Part shown: piece by piece, positions 10,705-21,653 of the stretch
Position numbering within the stretch: position 1 is the stretch's first letter
Layout of the letters: each line of letters starts with the position of its first letter
From: Mesorhizobium huakuii
GTDB taxonomy: Bacteria; Pseudomonadota; Alphaproteobacteria; Rhizobiales; Rhizobiaceae
Direction of reading: 5' to 3'
Assembly: GCF_014189455.1 (NCBI RefSeq)
Contig: NZ_CP050296.1
Span: forward strand, 6,816,001-6,880,000
Length of the DNA stretch: 64,000 nt
Translations under genes and position numbers: made by a program
Notes under the pieces: model-generated
What the model was told of the DNA's origin: nothing
The model's database searches: none
What the model saw: only the letters and a program-made list of their open reading frames with translations

Positions 10705-11586
10705 ATGGAATCGGTTGCCAGAAGCCAATCCGCCACCGGGCCGGACGCCCCCGTGTCGAGCAACAGCACACTGATCTACCGGCAGTCGCGCTGGACGCGG
10801 CTGACGCACTGGATCTGGGCCATTTCGCTGTTCTTCATGCTGCTTTCCGGCCTGCAGATCTTCAACGCCCGACCGCAGCTCTACATCGGCAAGCAATCCG
10901 GCTTCGGCTACAACAACACCATCTTCGAAATCGGCGCCGTGAACACCGATGCCGGTCCGCGCGGCTACACAGAAATCTTCGGGCACCGCTTCGACACGAC
11001 GGGCGTGCTCGGCTGGTCGGGCCCGCCAGGCAATGAGACGGCGCGCGGTTTCCCGTCCTGGGCGACCATTCCCTCCTATTATGATCTCGGCACCGCCCGC
11101 GTCATCCATTTCTTCTTCGCCTGGATCCTGACGACGACCTTGATCGTCTGGCTGGTCGCCAGCCTGATCAACGGTCATATCAGGCGCGATCTCGCCCCGC
11201 GCCTCGACGACCTCAAGCGCCTGCCGCGCGACATCGTCGACCACGCCAAGCTGAAATTCCATCACACACGCGAATACAACACGCTACAGAAGATGGCTTA
11301 TGGCGGGGTGCTGTTCGTGCTGTTGCCGCTGATGATCATCACCGGCCTTGCCATGTCGCCCAGCATGAATTCGGTGCTGCCCTTCCTCAACGAAGTGCTC
11401 GGCGGCCGGCAGACGGCGCGCACCATCCATTTCACCGTCATGCTGCTGCTCGTCGGCTTCTTCATCATCCACATCCTGATGATCCTTGCCGCCGGCCCGA
11501 TCAACGAACTGCGCTCGATCATCACCGGCTGGTACCGCACCGACCCTCCCGCGCATGACGACAAGACGACCGAGAGGAGTGCCTGA
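10705..11586 (+). CDS. cytochrome b/b6 family membrane subunit for a molybdoenzyme
   Basis: A 293-residue di-heme cytochrome b of the type that links the quinone pool to periplasmic molybdoenzymes. Hydrophobic segments lie near residues 35-55, 125-155, 190-215 and 235-260. Likely heme-ligand histidines occur in TRLTHWIWA, ARVIHFFFAW and ARTIHFTVM. A soluble loop of about 70 residues separates the first two segments. The start has a GGAGAAGAG RBS. The stop overlaps the RBS of the next gene, and the start codons of that molybdoenzyme lie one base beyond this stop, so the two are a translationally close pair and probably one complex. Confidence 0.85.
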   Translation: MESVARSQSATGPDAPVSSNSTLIYRQSRWTRLTHWIWAISLFFMLLSGLQIFNARPQLYIGKQSGFGYNNTIFEIGAVNTDAGPRGYTEIFGHRFDTTGVLGWSGPPGNETARGFPSWATIPSYYDLGTARVIHFFFAWILTTTLIVWLVASLINGHIRRDLAPRLDDLKRLPRDIVDHAKLKFHHTREYNTLQKMAYGGVLFVLLPLMIITGLAMSPSMNSVLPFLNEVLGGRQTARTIHFTVMLLLVGFFIIHILMILAAGPINELRSIITGWYRTDPPAHDDKTTERSA

Positions 11587-11587
11587 C

Positions 11588-12397
11588 ATGGCGAAGTTCG
11601 AGATCAGCCCCAATTTTCAGATCAGTCGAAGAAAATTCCTGACCGCCGCCAGCCTTGGCGCCTCCGGCATCATGCTGTCGGGCTGCGACGCCTTCGACAG
11701 CCAGTTGAGCATCGGCAGCGGCCTGCGCAGTTTCCTCGAAAACGCCAATGGCCTGACATACCGCGCGCAGCGCCTGCTTGCCGGCCGCGATGCATTGGCG
11801 CCGGAATTCACAGAAGCCGATATCCGCCAGCCGCAGCGGCCGAATGGCGTTACCGCCCCTGACGATGACACCTACAAGGGCCTACTTGCCAACAATTTCG
11901 CCGACTGGCGGCTGGAGGTGTCGGGCCTTGTCGAAAAGCCGCTGTCGCTCAGCCGCGAGCAGCTTCAGAACATGCCGAGCCGCACGCAGATCACCCGCCA
12001 TGACTGCGTCGAAGGCTGGAGCTGCATCGCCAAATGGACCGGCACGCCGCTGTCGCTGGTGCTCGACCAGGCGGTGGTCAAGCCGCAGGCGCGCTACGTC
12101 ATGTTCCATTGCCTCGACACGATCGACCGCAGCCTGTCCGGCGACATCAAATATTACGGCACGATCGACCTGATCGACGCCCGCCACCCGCAAACGATCC
12201 TCGCCTACGGCCTGAACGGCAAACCGCTACCGGTCGAAAACGGCGCCCCGCTGCGCGTGCGCGTCGAGCGCCAGCTCGGCTACAAGATGCCAAAGTATCT
12301 CTACAAGATCGAACTGGTCGACGGCTTCGCCAATGTCGGCGGCGGCCGTGGCGGCTACTGGGAAGACAATGGCTATGACTGGTACGGCGGGATTTGA
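11588..12397 (+). CDS. exported molybdopterin-dependent oxidoreductase (sulfite-oxidase fold)
   Basis: A 269-residue enzyme of the sulfite oxidase/YedY-MsrP superfamily, which binds Mo-molybdopterin. The N-terminus has a twin-arginine motif (SRRKFLTAAS) followed by LSGC, a lipobox, so it is probably folded in the cytoplasm, exported by Tat and lipid-anchored. The Mo-ligand cysteine is in HDCVEGWSCIAKW. The RVERQLGYKMPKYLYKIEL block matches the family's C-terminal region. The preceding cytochrome b is the expected electron partner, unlike the FMN/heme MsrQ of E. coli. The physiological substrate is unknown; sulfoxide or another oxyanion is possible. Confidence 0.88.
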   Translation: MAKFEISPNFQISRRKFLTAASLGASGIMLSGCDAFDSQLSIGSGLRSFLENANGLTYRAQRLLAGRDALAPEFTEADIRQPQRPNGVTAPDDDTYKGLLANNFADWRLEVSGLVEKPLSLSREQLQNMPSRTQITRHDCVEGWSCIAKWTGTPLSLVLDQAVVKPQARYVMFHCLDTIDRSLSGDIKYYGTIDLIDARHPQTILAYGLNGKPLPVENGAPLRVRVERQLGYKMPKYLYKIELVDGFANVGGGRGGYWEDNGYDWYGGI

Positions 12398-12413
12398 TGG
12401 AGTGAGACCGTGC

Positions 12414-12559
12414 AGGGTCCGTTGAGATTCAGGTCAGGCCGAGTCGAAAATGGTGGTTTCCGAGAACCGGAGCGGAGCGTACTTTTTGGGTACGCGAGCA
12501 CCGGAAGCGCAGGAAACCGCCGTTTGCAGGCCGGCATCACCTGAATATCAATGGACCCT
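12414..12559. repeat. palindromic intergenic element with 21-bp terminal inverted repeats
   Basis: The gap after the molybdoenzyme gene is filled by a 146-bp imperfect palindrome. Its ends, 12414-12434 and 12539-12559, are inverted copies with 2 mismatches in 21. Inside, GGTTTCC near 12456 pairs with GGAAACC near 12511, and GCGTAC pairs with GTACGC around a T-rich centre. It encodes nothing plausible. This looks like a non-autonomous palindromic repeat of the kind scattered through rhizobial genomes. Its right end overlaps the stop codon of the convergent gene (12558-12560). Confidence 0.75.
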
Positions 12560-13559
12560 AGGCGACCTTCTCGAGGAGCGGCCTTAGCGCCGGATGGATC
12601 TCGGGCGAGGCATGCTTGATCAGCGTCAGCAGAGCGCGCTCGTTTTCGTACAAGGGCCTGTCCAAGCCGATATGATCGATAAGCCATTTGGCTTCACCGG
12701 CATCGATCGTTTCGGCGCGGCGGGCCAAGGCCTCAGCCGCCCTGTTCTTGGCTTCCCATTCGGCCTCGATGTCGTTGGGGGACCGGTAGGCCTCGATGAT
12801 GCCGGCAAGGCCACCCGAGACCATGCGGCTGAAGAACCCGCCGATTTCCGGATCAGTGTGTTCGAGGAAGCTTTCCTGGCGCAGCGCCACGTCGCGGGTC
12901 GGCGCTTCATAGCCGGCCGAGCACATGACGAAATTGGCAATCGCCTTGACGAACAGATCGTTCCAGGACGGATCGTTCTTGGCCTGCGCGGTCTGTTCGT
13001 TGATCTTGAACAGCACCTCGGCCTCGCCGCGGGTGATGGCGATGTTGCCGTCACCGCCATGGGCGTGGAGGATGCGGCGCAGCAGCTCGACTTCCGCCTT
13101 GGCGATCAGTCCGGGCACCAGCGCGCCACCCAGCATCAGCGGCCCCTTGCCGTCGATGACGGCATGAGCGACCTGTTCCAGCGCATAGACGCAAAGCTTG
13201 CCCGGCGAGGATCTCGCCTCTTCCAGCACATGGACCAGCAATTCGAGTTCGGTGCGGCTGTCGACCATGCCGTCGCGCGAGATGGTGCGGACCAGCCAGT
13301 CGGTATTGTCCTGCGAGATATAGCCGGACGGCTTTTCCTGATGGACGATGTAGTCGGTCACCGCCTCGACGAAGAACGGCGCCCACTCCGCGCATTTGTC
13401 CCGAGCCGTCTGGTCGAGCGCGAACAAGGCCTCGGCCTCGCCTCGAGTGACCACGCCATCGGCGAACACGTCTCGGCGCAGCATCACCACATCTTCCGAG
13501 GCAATGCGATTCTTCGACGTCAGCCCTGCCACCGGCGCGCTCATGATCAATTCGCCCAT
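12558..13559 (-). CDS. conserved hypothetical protein with internally repeated helical modules
   Basis: A 333-residue soluble protein without signal peptide or membrane segment, not recognised. It contains related modules: VVTRGEAEALFALDQ near residue 33 and IAITRGEAEVLFKINEQT near residue 175, with a degenerate third copy TIDAGEAKWLIDH near residue 290. After each of the first two lies a W-x-x-x-F-V-E/K-A-hydrophobic stretch (WAPFFVEAV, WNDLFVKAI). The pattern suggests a duplicated all-helical domain, loosely like TerB or EF-hand folds but without clear metal loops. The ATG at 13559 (MGELIMSAPV) or 13544 may be used. Its stop codon lies in the end of a palindromic repeat. Confidence 0.7.
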   Translation of the reverse strand: MGELIMSAPVAGLTSKNRIASEDVVMLRRDVFADGVVTRGEAEALFALDQTARDKCAEWAPFFVEAVTDYIVHQEKPSGYISQDNTDWLVRTISRDGMVDSRTELELLVHVLEEARSSPGKLCVYALEQVAHAVIDGKGPLMLGGALVPGLIAKAEVELLRRILHAHGGDGNIAITRGEAEVLFKINEQTAQAKNDPSWNDLFVKAIANFVMCSAGYEAPTRDVALRQESFLEHTDPEIGGFFSRMVSGGLAGIIEAYRSPNDIEAEWEAKNRAAEALARRAETIDAGEAKWLIDHIGLDRPLYENERALLTLIKHASPEIHPALRPLLEKVA

Positions 13560-13660
13560 TGTCGTCTCCGTCCGCCCCAAAGCGTTACATGGGCCCGATA
13601 TATCAGGAGTGTCTTGAAAAACCGGCAAACGGCGTGGTTAGCGAAGACTTGTCGGCCAAT

Positions 13661-13708
13661 GCATGTCGCCCCAAAAGACCGCAGCGGTTTTTGGGAGAAC
13701 GATGTCGC
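13661..13708. repeat. short palindromic intergenic repeat (copy 1)
   Basis: A 48-bp imperfect palindrome with arms around CCAAAA and TTTTGGG and a GCAGCGG centre. A second copy lies at 57941-57988, matching at most positions. It occupies part of the 449-bp gene-free stretch 13560-14008. The rest of that stretch holds the glycine riboswitch and, between the two, a presumed promoter that I cannot place with confidence. Confidence 0.6.
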
Positions 13709-13781
13709 TGGGAGGTGACAAGGTGTCGCCGACGGGCTATGGATGGCGCGTCGAGGGCTCGGTTCTGAGTCCTACCTGTTT

Positions 13782-13960
13782 GCGGGAGAGAGCAGCGAGA
13801 GCTGCCGCCGAAGGGGAAATCGCCCGAAATCTCTCAGGCAAAAGAACCGTAGACGGGAAAGACACTCTGGAAAGTCGGGGCTTGCCCCCGCGCCGAAGGT
13901 GTAAGCGCCGCTGACAGAGTTCCGGCTGCGCGAGTCTCTCAGGCTTCAGACAGAGGGGCA
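13782..13960 (+). promoter_or_regulatory. tandem glycine riboswitch (gcvT element)
   Basis: The 5' leader of gcvT contains two glycine aptamers in series. The first runs from GGGAGAGAGCAGCGAGAG through CCGAAGGGG and ATCTCTCAGGCAAAAGA to about 13876. The second contains CCGAAGGTGTAAGCGCC near 13895 and ends with GTCTCTCAGGCTTCAGACAG near 13950. The paired CCGAAGG and CTCTCAGGC blocks are the hallmark of this riboswitch class. Glycine binding normally switches on the glycine cleavage operon. The leader ends about 48 bp before the gcvT start, where the expression platform must lie. Confidence 0.95.
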
Positions 13961-14008
13961 CGGACTGGTCGCCATTCGCGGCCGATTGCGTGCGACTCTG
14001 GAGACGAC

Positions 14009-15109
14009 ATGACGGGCGACGACTCAAAACACCTTCCCCTCGAAGATATCCACGCAGCCGCCGGTGCGCGCTTCGGCGCCTTTGCCGGCTGGTCGATGCC
14101 GCTGACCTATCCGGCCGGCGTCATGAAGGAGCATCTGCACACCCGTGAGCATGCCGGCCTGTTCGACATCTCGCACATGAAACTGTTCGAGGTCAGCGGG
14201 CCGCAAGCGGTTGCGCTGCTTAACCGCGCTTGCCCGCTGGATGCCGGCGCGCTCGAAATCTCGCAGTCGAAACTGTCCTTCTTCCTCAACGAGGCAGGCG
14301 GCATCCTTGACGACCTGATCGTCACCCGCCTCGGCGATACCAGGTTCATGGTGGTCGCCAATGCCGGCAATGCGGTCGCCGACGAAAAGCATCTGCGTGA
14401 GCTGGCCGCGAATTTTGATGTGAAGGTCGAGCCGCTCGAGCGCGTCTTCCTGGCCATCCAGGGGCCGGAGGCCTGGGCAGCCCTCTCCCGCGCCGGCATC
14501 GAGACCGGCTCGCTGCTGTTCATGCACGGCGTCGAGCCGCGCAAAAACTGGTTCATGAGCCGGTCCGGCTATACCGGCGAGGACGGTTTCGAGATCGGCC
14601 TGCCTGAAGCCGATGCGCGCGCCCTTGTCGCGAAGCTGCTCGAAGACGAGCGTGTGCTGTGGATCGGCCTTGCCGCGCGCGATAGCCTGCGGCTGGAGGC
14701 CGGGCTTTGCCTGCATGGCCAGGACATCACGCCGGAGACCGACCCGGCCGCCGCCGCACTGATGTGGGCGATCCCCAAGGACATCCGCGCTTCCGGCGCC
14801 TTCATCGGCGCAGACGCCCTGCGCGACGCCGTGGAACGCGGCCCAGCGCAAAAGCGCGTTGGGCTGAAGCCGGAGGGCCGCCAGCCGGTGCGCGCCGGTG
14901 CCGCCCTGTTCGACGCCGACGGCAATCCCGCCGGCCATGTCACATCGGGCGGCTTCGGCCCTTCGGCCGGTCATCCCGTCGCCATGGGCTACGTCCCGTC
15001 CGCTCTGGCCAAGCCAGGCACAAAACTGTTCGCCGATGTTCGCGGGACAAAAATCCCGATCGAAATCAACCCCTTGCCTTTCACTCCTCATCGCTACCGC
15101 AAAGGATAA
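14009..15109 (+). CDS. gcvT: glycine cleavage system T protein (aminomethyltransferase)
   Basis: A 366-residue folate-dependent aminomethyltransferase that takes the aminomethyl group from the H-protein lipoate, releasing ammonia and making 5,10-methylene-tetrahydrofolate. Family landmarks are the start region [16 protein letters not shown], the [13 protein letters not shown] block, the [14 protein letters not shown] motif and the C-terminal [12 protein letters not shown]. Length is normal and the frame intact. It is the first gene of gcvTHP, under the glycine riboswitch, and ends 5 bp before the gcvH start. The ATG at 14009 sits just before the conserved region. Confidence 0.96.
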   Translation: MTGDDSKHLPLEDIHAAAGARFGAFAGWSMPLTYPAGVMKEHLHTREHAGLFDISHMKLFEVSGPQAVALLNRACPLDAGALEISQSKLSFFLNEAGGILDDLIVTRLGDTRFMVVANAGNAVADEKHLRELAANFDVKVEPLERVFLAIQGPEAWAALSRAGIETGSLLFMHGVEPRKNWFMSRSGYTGEDGFEIGLPEADARALVAKLLEDERVLWIGLAARDSLRLEAGLCLHGQDITPETDPAAAALMWAIPKDIRASGAFIGADALRDAVERGPAQKRVGLKPEGRQPVRAGAALFDADGNPAGHVTSGGFGPSAGHPVAMGYVPSALAKPGTKLFADVRGTKIPIEINPLPFTPHRYRKG

Positions 15110-15114
15110 TCCCG

Positions 15115-15484
15115 ATGGCAACGACCTATTTTACCGCCGATCACGAATGGCTCCGCGTCGAAGGCGGCATCGCCACCGTCGGCATCACCGATTACGCGCA
15201 GGAGCAGCTCGGTGACCTCGTTTTCGTCGAACTGCCGGAGACGGGAAAGAAGCTGGCCAAGGGCGACACCGCCGTCGTGGTCGAGATCCGTCAAGGCCGC
15301 TTCGGACGTCTACGCGCCGGTCGACGGCGAGATCACCGAGGCCAACGGCACGCTGTCTTCCGACCCGTCGTTGGTCAACTCGGCCGCCACCGGCGCCGGC
15401 TGGCTGTGGAAGATGAGGTTGGCCGATGAAAGCCAGCTCGCCGGCCTCATGGACGAGGCCGCCTACAAAGCCCATATCGCCTGA
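15115..15484 (+). pseudogene. gcvH: glycine cleavage H protein, interrupted by a +1 frameshift
   Basis: H protein carries lipoate between the P, T and L proteins. The first 57 codons read normally from [18 protein letters not shown] to TAVVVE. One extra base at about 15284-15286 (GAGATCC where GAGTCC is expected) throws the frame off just before the lipoyl-lysine motif. Downstream, the frame shifted by one reads [19 protein letters not shown] to the normal end [10 protein letters not shown] and a TGA at 15484. Restored, the protein has 122 residues, the family length. As written, it would lack the lipoylation site and be dead. A sequencing or assembly error is at least as likely as a true mutation. 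Confidence 0.9.
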
Positions 15485-15498
15485 AATCAGGACTAGAG

Positions 15499-18314
<2,816 letters not shown>

Positions 18315-19490
18315 CTACGCTGAGCGCAAGGCCGGCTTGACCGGTTCGGCCTTGCCCATCCTTTTATGGCTGATGACGCAATTGCGGCCGGCGCGCTTGG
18401 CGGCGTAGAGCGCGGTGTCCGCTTCGGCCAGCACCTGGTCGAGGCTGCTGCCGTCGGCGCTGCCAAAGCCGATGCCGCCGCTGACCGTGCTGCGCAACGG
18501 ACCGTGCGGGGTGGCAACGACTTCGGTGCCGAAGGCAACGCCGATCTTGCTGGCGAGATCATAGGCGCGCTCTTCCGTCATCCGCGACATGACGACGGTG
18601 AACTCCTCGCCGCCCAGGCGAAAGGCGTCGACGCCGGTTCTGGCATATTTCCGGATGACGGCGGCGAAGCGGCACAGGACCTGGTCTCCGACCGGGTGAC
18701 CGTAGACGTCGTTGGTCCTCTTGAAATGATCGAGGTCGAACATGACGACCGCCATGAACGGACCAAAGGGGCGCTCGCCATGGAGTGACATCAATCCGCG
18801 ACGGTTCATCAGCCCGGTCAATGGATCGGTCATGGTCTCGGCCTTCAGTTCGATCTGCGCCTGCAGATGGTGAAGCGAGAGCGTCAAGGCGCCGAGGCCG
18901 GTCATGCAGGCCACCGCAACGACGGAATTCAGGCGTTCGGCCCAGTTGTCCGGCGCCGCCCCGAGCGTCCACTGCCCCTTGGCCATCAGAACCGCGCCGC
19001 ACAGGGCAAACGACACCGCACAGGTGCCGCTCAGGAACGAAACCACCAGCAGGATCCGGCGATCGTGACTGCCATTGACCCAGAACATGGCTCCGATCGT
19101 CGACAGCAGCACGGTGACCGTCGCGTAGGTGACGATGAAGCCGACACCGTCAAGACCGAGGAAGGTCACGGCCGCGCAGATCGCCATGGCGGCAAGTGTC
19201 GGCAGGATCGCACGCCTGTGTTCCGGCACGCCGAGATACTGCATGGCCGAAATGCAGAGGATCAGGAAGCCCAGGCTGAGCAGCGCCAGCGCTATCTGGC
19301 AAAGCAGCGGATCGGGCCCCTTGGTGTAGCGCCAGAACAGGATCACATGCGCGACAAGCACGAGGATGCCGCACGCCACCGTCAGCACGAAACGCGCCCG
19401 CGGCGCAGTGAGCCAGATGGCAAACATGGTGACGGCCAGGCAGGTGCCCGACAGCGCGGCCGCGAGCAGAAGCGAACTGAAATCCAGCAT
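18315..19490 (-). CDS. membrane-anchored diguanylate cyclase (GGDEF)
   Basis: A 391-residue protein with about six hydrophobic segments in residues 1-200 and a C-terminal GGDEF domain. The cyclase domain starts at MTDPLTGLMNRRGL, contains FDLDHFKRTND, and has the active-site motif RLGGEEF, so it probably makes c-di-GMP from two GTP. The product-inhibition I-site (RxxD) expected five residues before the motif reads RTGV, so feedback inhibition is probably weak or absent. The membrane part resembles MASE-like sensors but no ligand is evident. c-di-GMP often controls surface attachment, and a tad pilus cluster lies about 6 kb away, though a direct link is only inference. Confidence 0.93.
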   Translation of the reverse strand: MLDFSSLLLAAALSGTCLAVTMFAIWLTAPRARFVLTVACGILVLVAHVILFWRYTKGPDPLLCQIALALLSLGFLILCISAMQYLGVPEHRRAILPTLAAMAICAAVTFLGLDGVGFIVTYATVTVLLSTIGAMFWVNGSHDRRILLVVSFLSGTCAVSFALCGAVLMAKGQWTLGAAPDNWAERLNSVVAVACMTGLGALTLSLHHLQAQIELKAETMTDPLTGLMNRRGLMSLHGERPFGPFMAVVMFDLDHFKRTNDVYGHPVGDQVLCRFAAVIRKYARTGVDAFRLGGEEFTVVMSRMTEERAYDLASKIGVAFGTEVVATPHGPLRSTVSGGIGFGSADGSSLDQVLAEADTALYAAKRAGRNCVISHKRMGKAEPVKPALRSA

Positions 19491-19548
19491 ATCGGGCGGA
19501 GGCCTCTCGAGCGTCGGCGGTTACGCCGCATTCTAGAGCACGTCCGGT

Positions 19549-20492
19549 TTAATCCGGGTCATAGCCTGCGGCCTTGAAGTAGTTCTGGCATTCGGCTGGG
19601 GTGAAGAGGTCAACGAGCGATCCGACGGCGTTCCACAGGGCTGTGATTGTTCTCTCGGCTTTGGCGCGCATAAGAGCCTTGAGTTTTGAGAAGGCGTTTT
19701 CGATCGGATTGAAGTCGGGGCTGTAGGGCGGCAGGAACATGAGCCTCGAGCCGGTCGTCTCGATCGCCTCGCGCACGCCGGCCGCCTTGTGCGCCGGCAA
19801 ATTGTCCATGATGACGACGTCGCCCTCCGACAGGGTCGGAACCAGAACCTGCTCAACATAAGCCAGGAACACGTTGCCGTTCATGGCGCCGTCGTAGACG
19901 AACGGAGCGGTCATTCCTGTCAGCCGTAACGCGCCGGTGAAGGTGGTGGTCTTCCAATGGCCGTGCGGCACGCCGGCCCGGCAGCGCTCACCGCGCGGCG
20001 CACGTCCCCGCAGACGGGCCATCTTGGTCGATAGCCCGGTCTCATCAATGAAGACGAGCTTCGCTGGATCGAGATCGAGCTGGCCGTCGAACCAGGCGCG
20101 ACGGCGCTTCAGGATGTCGGGGCGGTCCTGCTCCAGTGCGTGTGCGGACTTTTTTTGAACGTCCACCCGTGGCCGCGAAGCCATGCGCTCAAGGCGCTGC
20201 GGCTGATCCGTACCGACCGCTCGTCCCCCAGCCGTTCCACCATTTCGTTCAGCGTGATGTCCTTGCGCTCATCGATCAGCCCGACGATGAAGGCTTCGTG
20301 GGCATCAAGGCTGGACGCGCGTCGGCGGCCTTGCGGGCGAGGCATCCGCTCGCCGATCTTCGCCCGTGCGATCCACCGGATCGCACTCGATATGCCGACG
20401 CCGAACCGCGCCGCCGCCTGCCGTGCCGACATGCCCGCGTCCGAAGCCTTCAAGACCCGGGATCGAAGGTCGCCGCTCAGTGCTCTTGCCAT
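19549..20492 (-). CDS. IS630-family transposase (two frames joined by -1 frameshifting)
   Basis: DDE transposase of about 314 residues made from two overlapping frames. The first frame (from the ATG at 20492, MARALSGDLRSRVLKAS) has the helix-turn-helix region SARQAAARFGVGISSAIRW. At the run of seven A on the coding strand (20150-20156), a -1 shift joins GWTFKKK to SAHALEQDRPDIL. The second frame carries the catalytic acids in LVFIDETGL, VVIMDNLPAHKA and YSPDFNPIENAFSK. Programmed -1 frameshifting at such a run is well known in this family. A missing base in the run is an alternative here, given the other homopolymer indels in this window. The promoter side is cut off by the IS110 insertion. 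Confidence 0.88.
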
Positions 20493-20627
20493 CATCCACA
20501 TGGGGTAATCGCGGGAGCGAGTTGCCCTAGAAATCAATCGTAGTCTTGGAGGGTGGCTGTTCCCCGATAGGATGGAAATACGGGCTCACGGCTGACGCCG
20601 GGCCCAAACATCGAATGGAGAACAGCC

Positions 20628-21653
20628 ATGGAAGAATATATCGGTCTCGATGTGTCGATGAAAGAGACGGCAGTTTCGATCCGCCGTGAAGGCGAACGGA
20701 TCTGGCGCGGGAAGTGCGCATCTGATCCCAACATCATTGCCGAGCTTGTCCGTAAGCGGGCGCCAGCTGTAAAACGAGTGGTGTTCGAAACGGGGCCTCT
20801 CTCCGTATGGTTCTATCATGCGCTACGCGCCAAGGGATTACCGGCAATCTGCATCGATGCCCGTCACGCCAAAGCTGCGCTCGATATGGCGGCGAATAAG
20901 ACGGATGCGAATGATGCCGATGGTTTGGCGCAGCTTGCAGAAGTCGGGTTCTTTCGCGAGGTGCGCGTGAAAGGTTTCGACAGCATGTTGACCCGGACGC
21001 TCGTGTCGGCTCGCACCCGGCTGGTCCGAATCACCACCGAGCTTTCAAACCAGATCCGGGGGCTCATGAAGACATTCGGGTTGCTCGTTCCTGCAGGTAA
21101 GGGAACCACATTCGAGAAGAACGTTCGGGGCCTTCTTATCGATCACAAGGAACTTGCTCTTATCGTGCTGCCGATGTTGGAAGCCTGGCGCGGGATACGG
21201 ATTCGTGCCGCCGAGCTTGGGCGCCAGCTCGTCGCAGATGCACGTCAGAGCCAGGCATGCCGCATACTCATGTCGATCCCTGGCATCGGCGCCATCACCG
21301 CAACCTCCTTCGCCACTGCCATTGAAGATCCGGGCAACTTCAAGAAGTCCCGATCTGTTGGCGCCTGGATCGGCCTGACGACGCGCCGCTACCAATCCGG
21401 AGAAGTCGATTATGACGGCCATATATCCCGACGCGGTGACCGCCATTTGCGAGGGCTTCTCTACGAAGCAGCGTCGGTCATTCTGACGCGTAGCACGACC
21501 GAGAGCACCCTGCGGACATGGGGCCTCAAGCTCCGCGAGAGGATCGGCTTCAAACGCGCGGCCGTTGCCGTAGCGCGCAAACTGGCGGTCACGATGCATG
21601 CGATGCTCAAGACTGGCGAGCTCTTTGATCGGAACGCAGGAGCAACAACATGA
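20628..21653 (+). CDS. IS110-family transposase (DEDD recombinase)
   Basis: A 341-residue recombinase. The N-terminal RuvC-like domain shows YIGLDVSMKETAVSI, the glutamate in VVFETGPLSVWF, and the paired aspartates in NKTDANDADGLAQLA. The C-terminal transposase domain shows LMSIPGIGAITATSFATAI and the conserved block HISRRGDRHLRGLLYE, which belongs to the part carrying the catalytic serine. Length and both domains are complete, so the element could be active. Family members work with an element-encoded bridge RNA that pairs with target and donor DNA. The ATG at 20628 directly follows the 5' inverted repeat, which could mask the ribosome site. Confidence 0.93.
   Translation: MEEYIGLDVSMKETAVSIRREGERIWRGKCASDPNIIAELVRKRAPAVKRVVFETGPLSVWFYHALRAKGLPAICIDARHAKAALDMAANKTDANDADGLAQLAEVGFFREVRVKGFDSMLTRTLVSARTRLVRITTELSNQIRGLMKTFGLLVPAGKGTTFEKNVRGLLIDHKELALIVLPMLEAWRGIRIRAAELGRQLVADARQSQACRILMSIPGIGAITATSFATAIEDPGNFKKSRSVGAWIGLTTRRYQSGEVDYDGHISRRGDRHLRGLLYEAASVILTRSTTESTLRTWGLKLRERIGFKRAAVAVARKLAVTMHAMLKTGELFDRNAGATT

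Noticed and set aside
10623..11036. Plus-strand frame with an AGGAGGACA site before ATG at 10662
   Set aside because: The site is good, but the frame overlaps the cytochrome b gene out of frame and encodes an Arg/His-rich product. At most a short leader; not supported.
12456..12517. Palindrome near 12.5 kb considered as an intrinsic terminator for the Mo-enzyme gene
   Set aside because: The arms are imperfect and the structure belongs to a larger 146-bp repeat with terminal inverted repeats. It might stop transcription, but its form is better explained as a repeat element.
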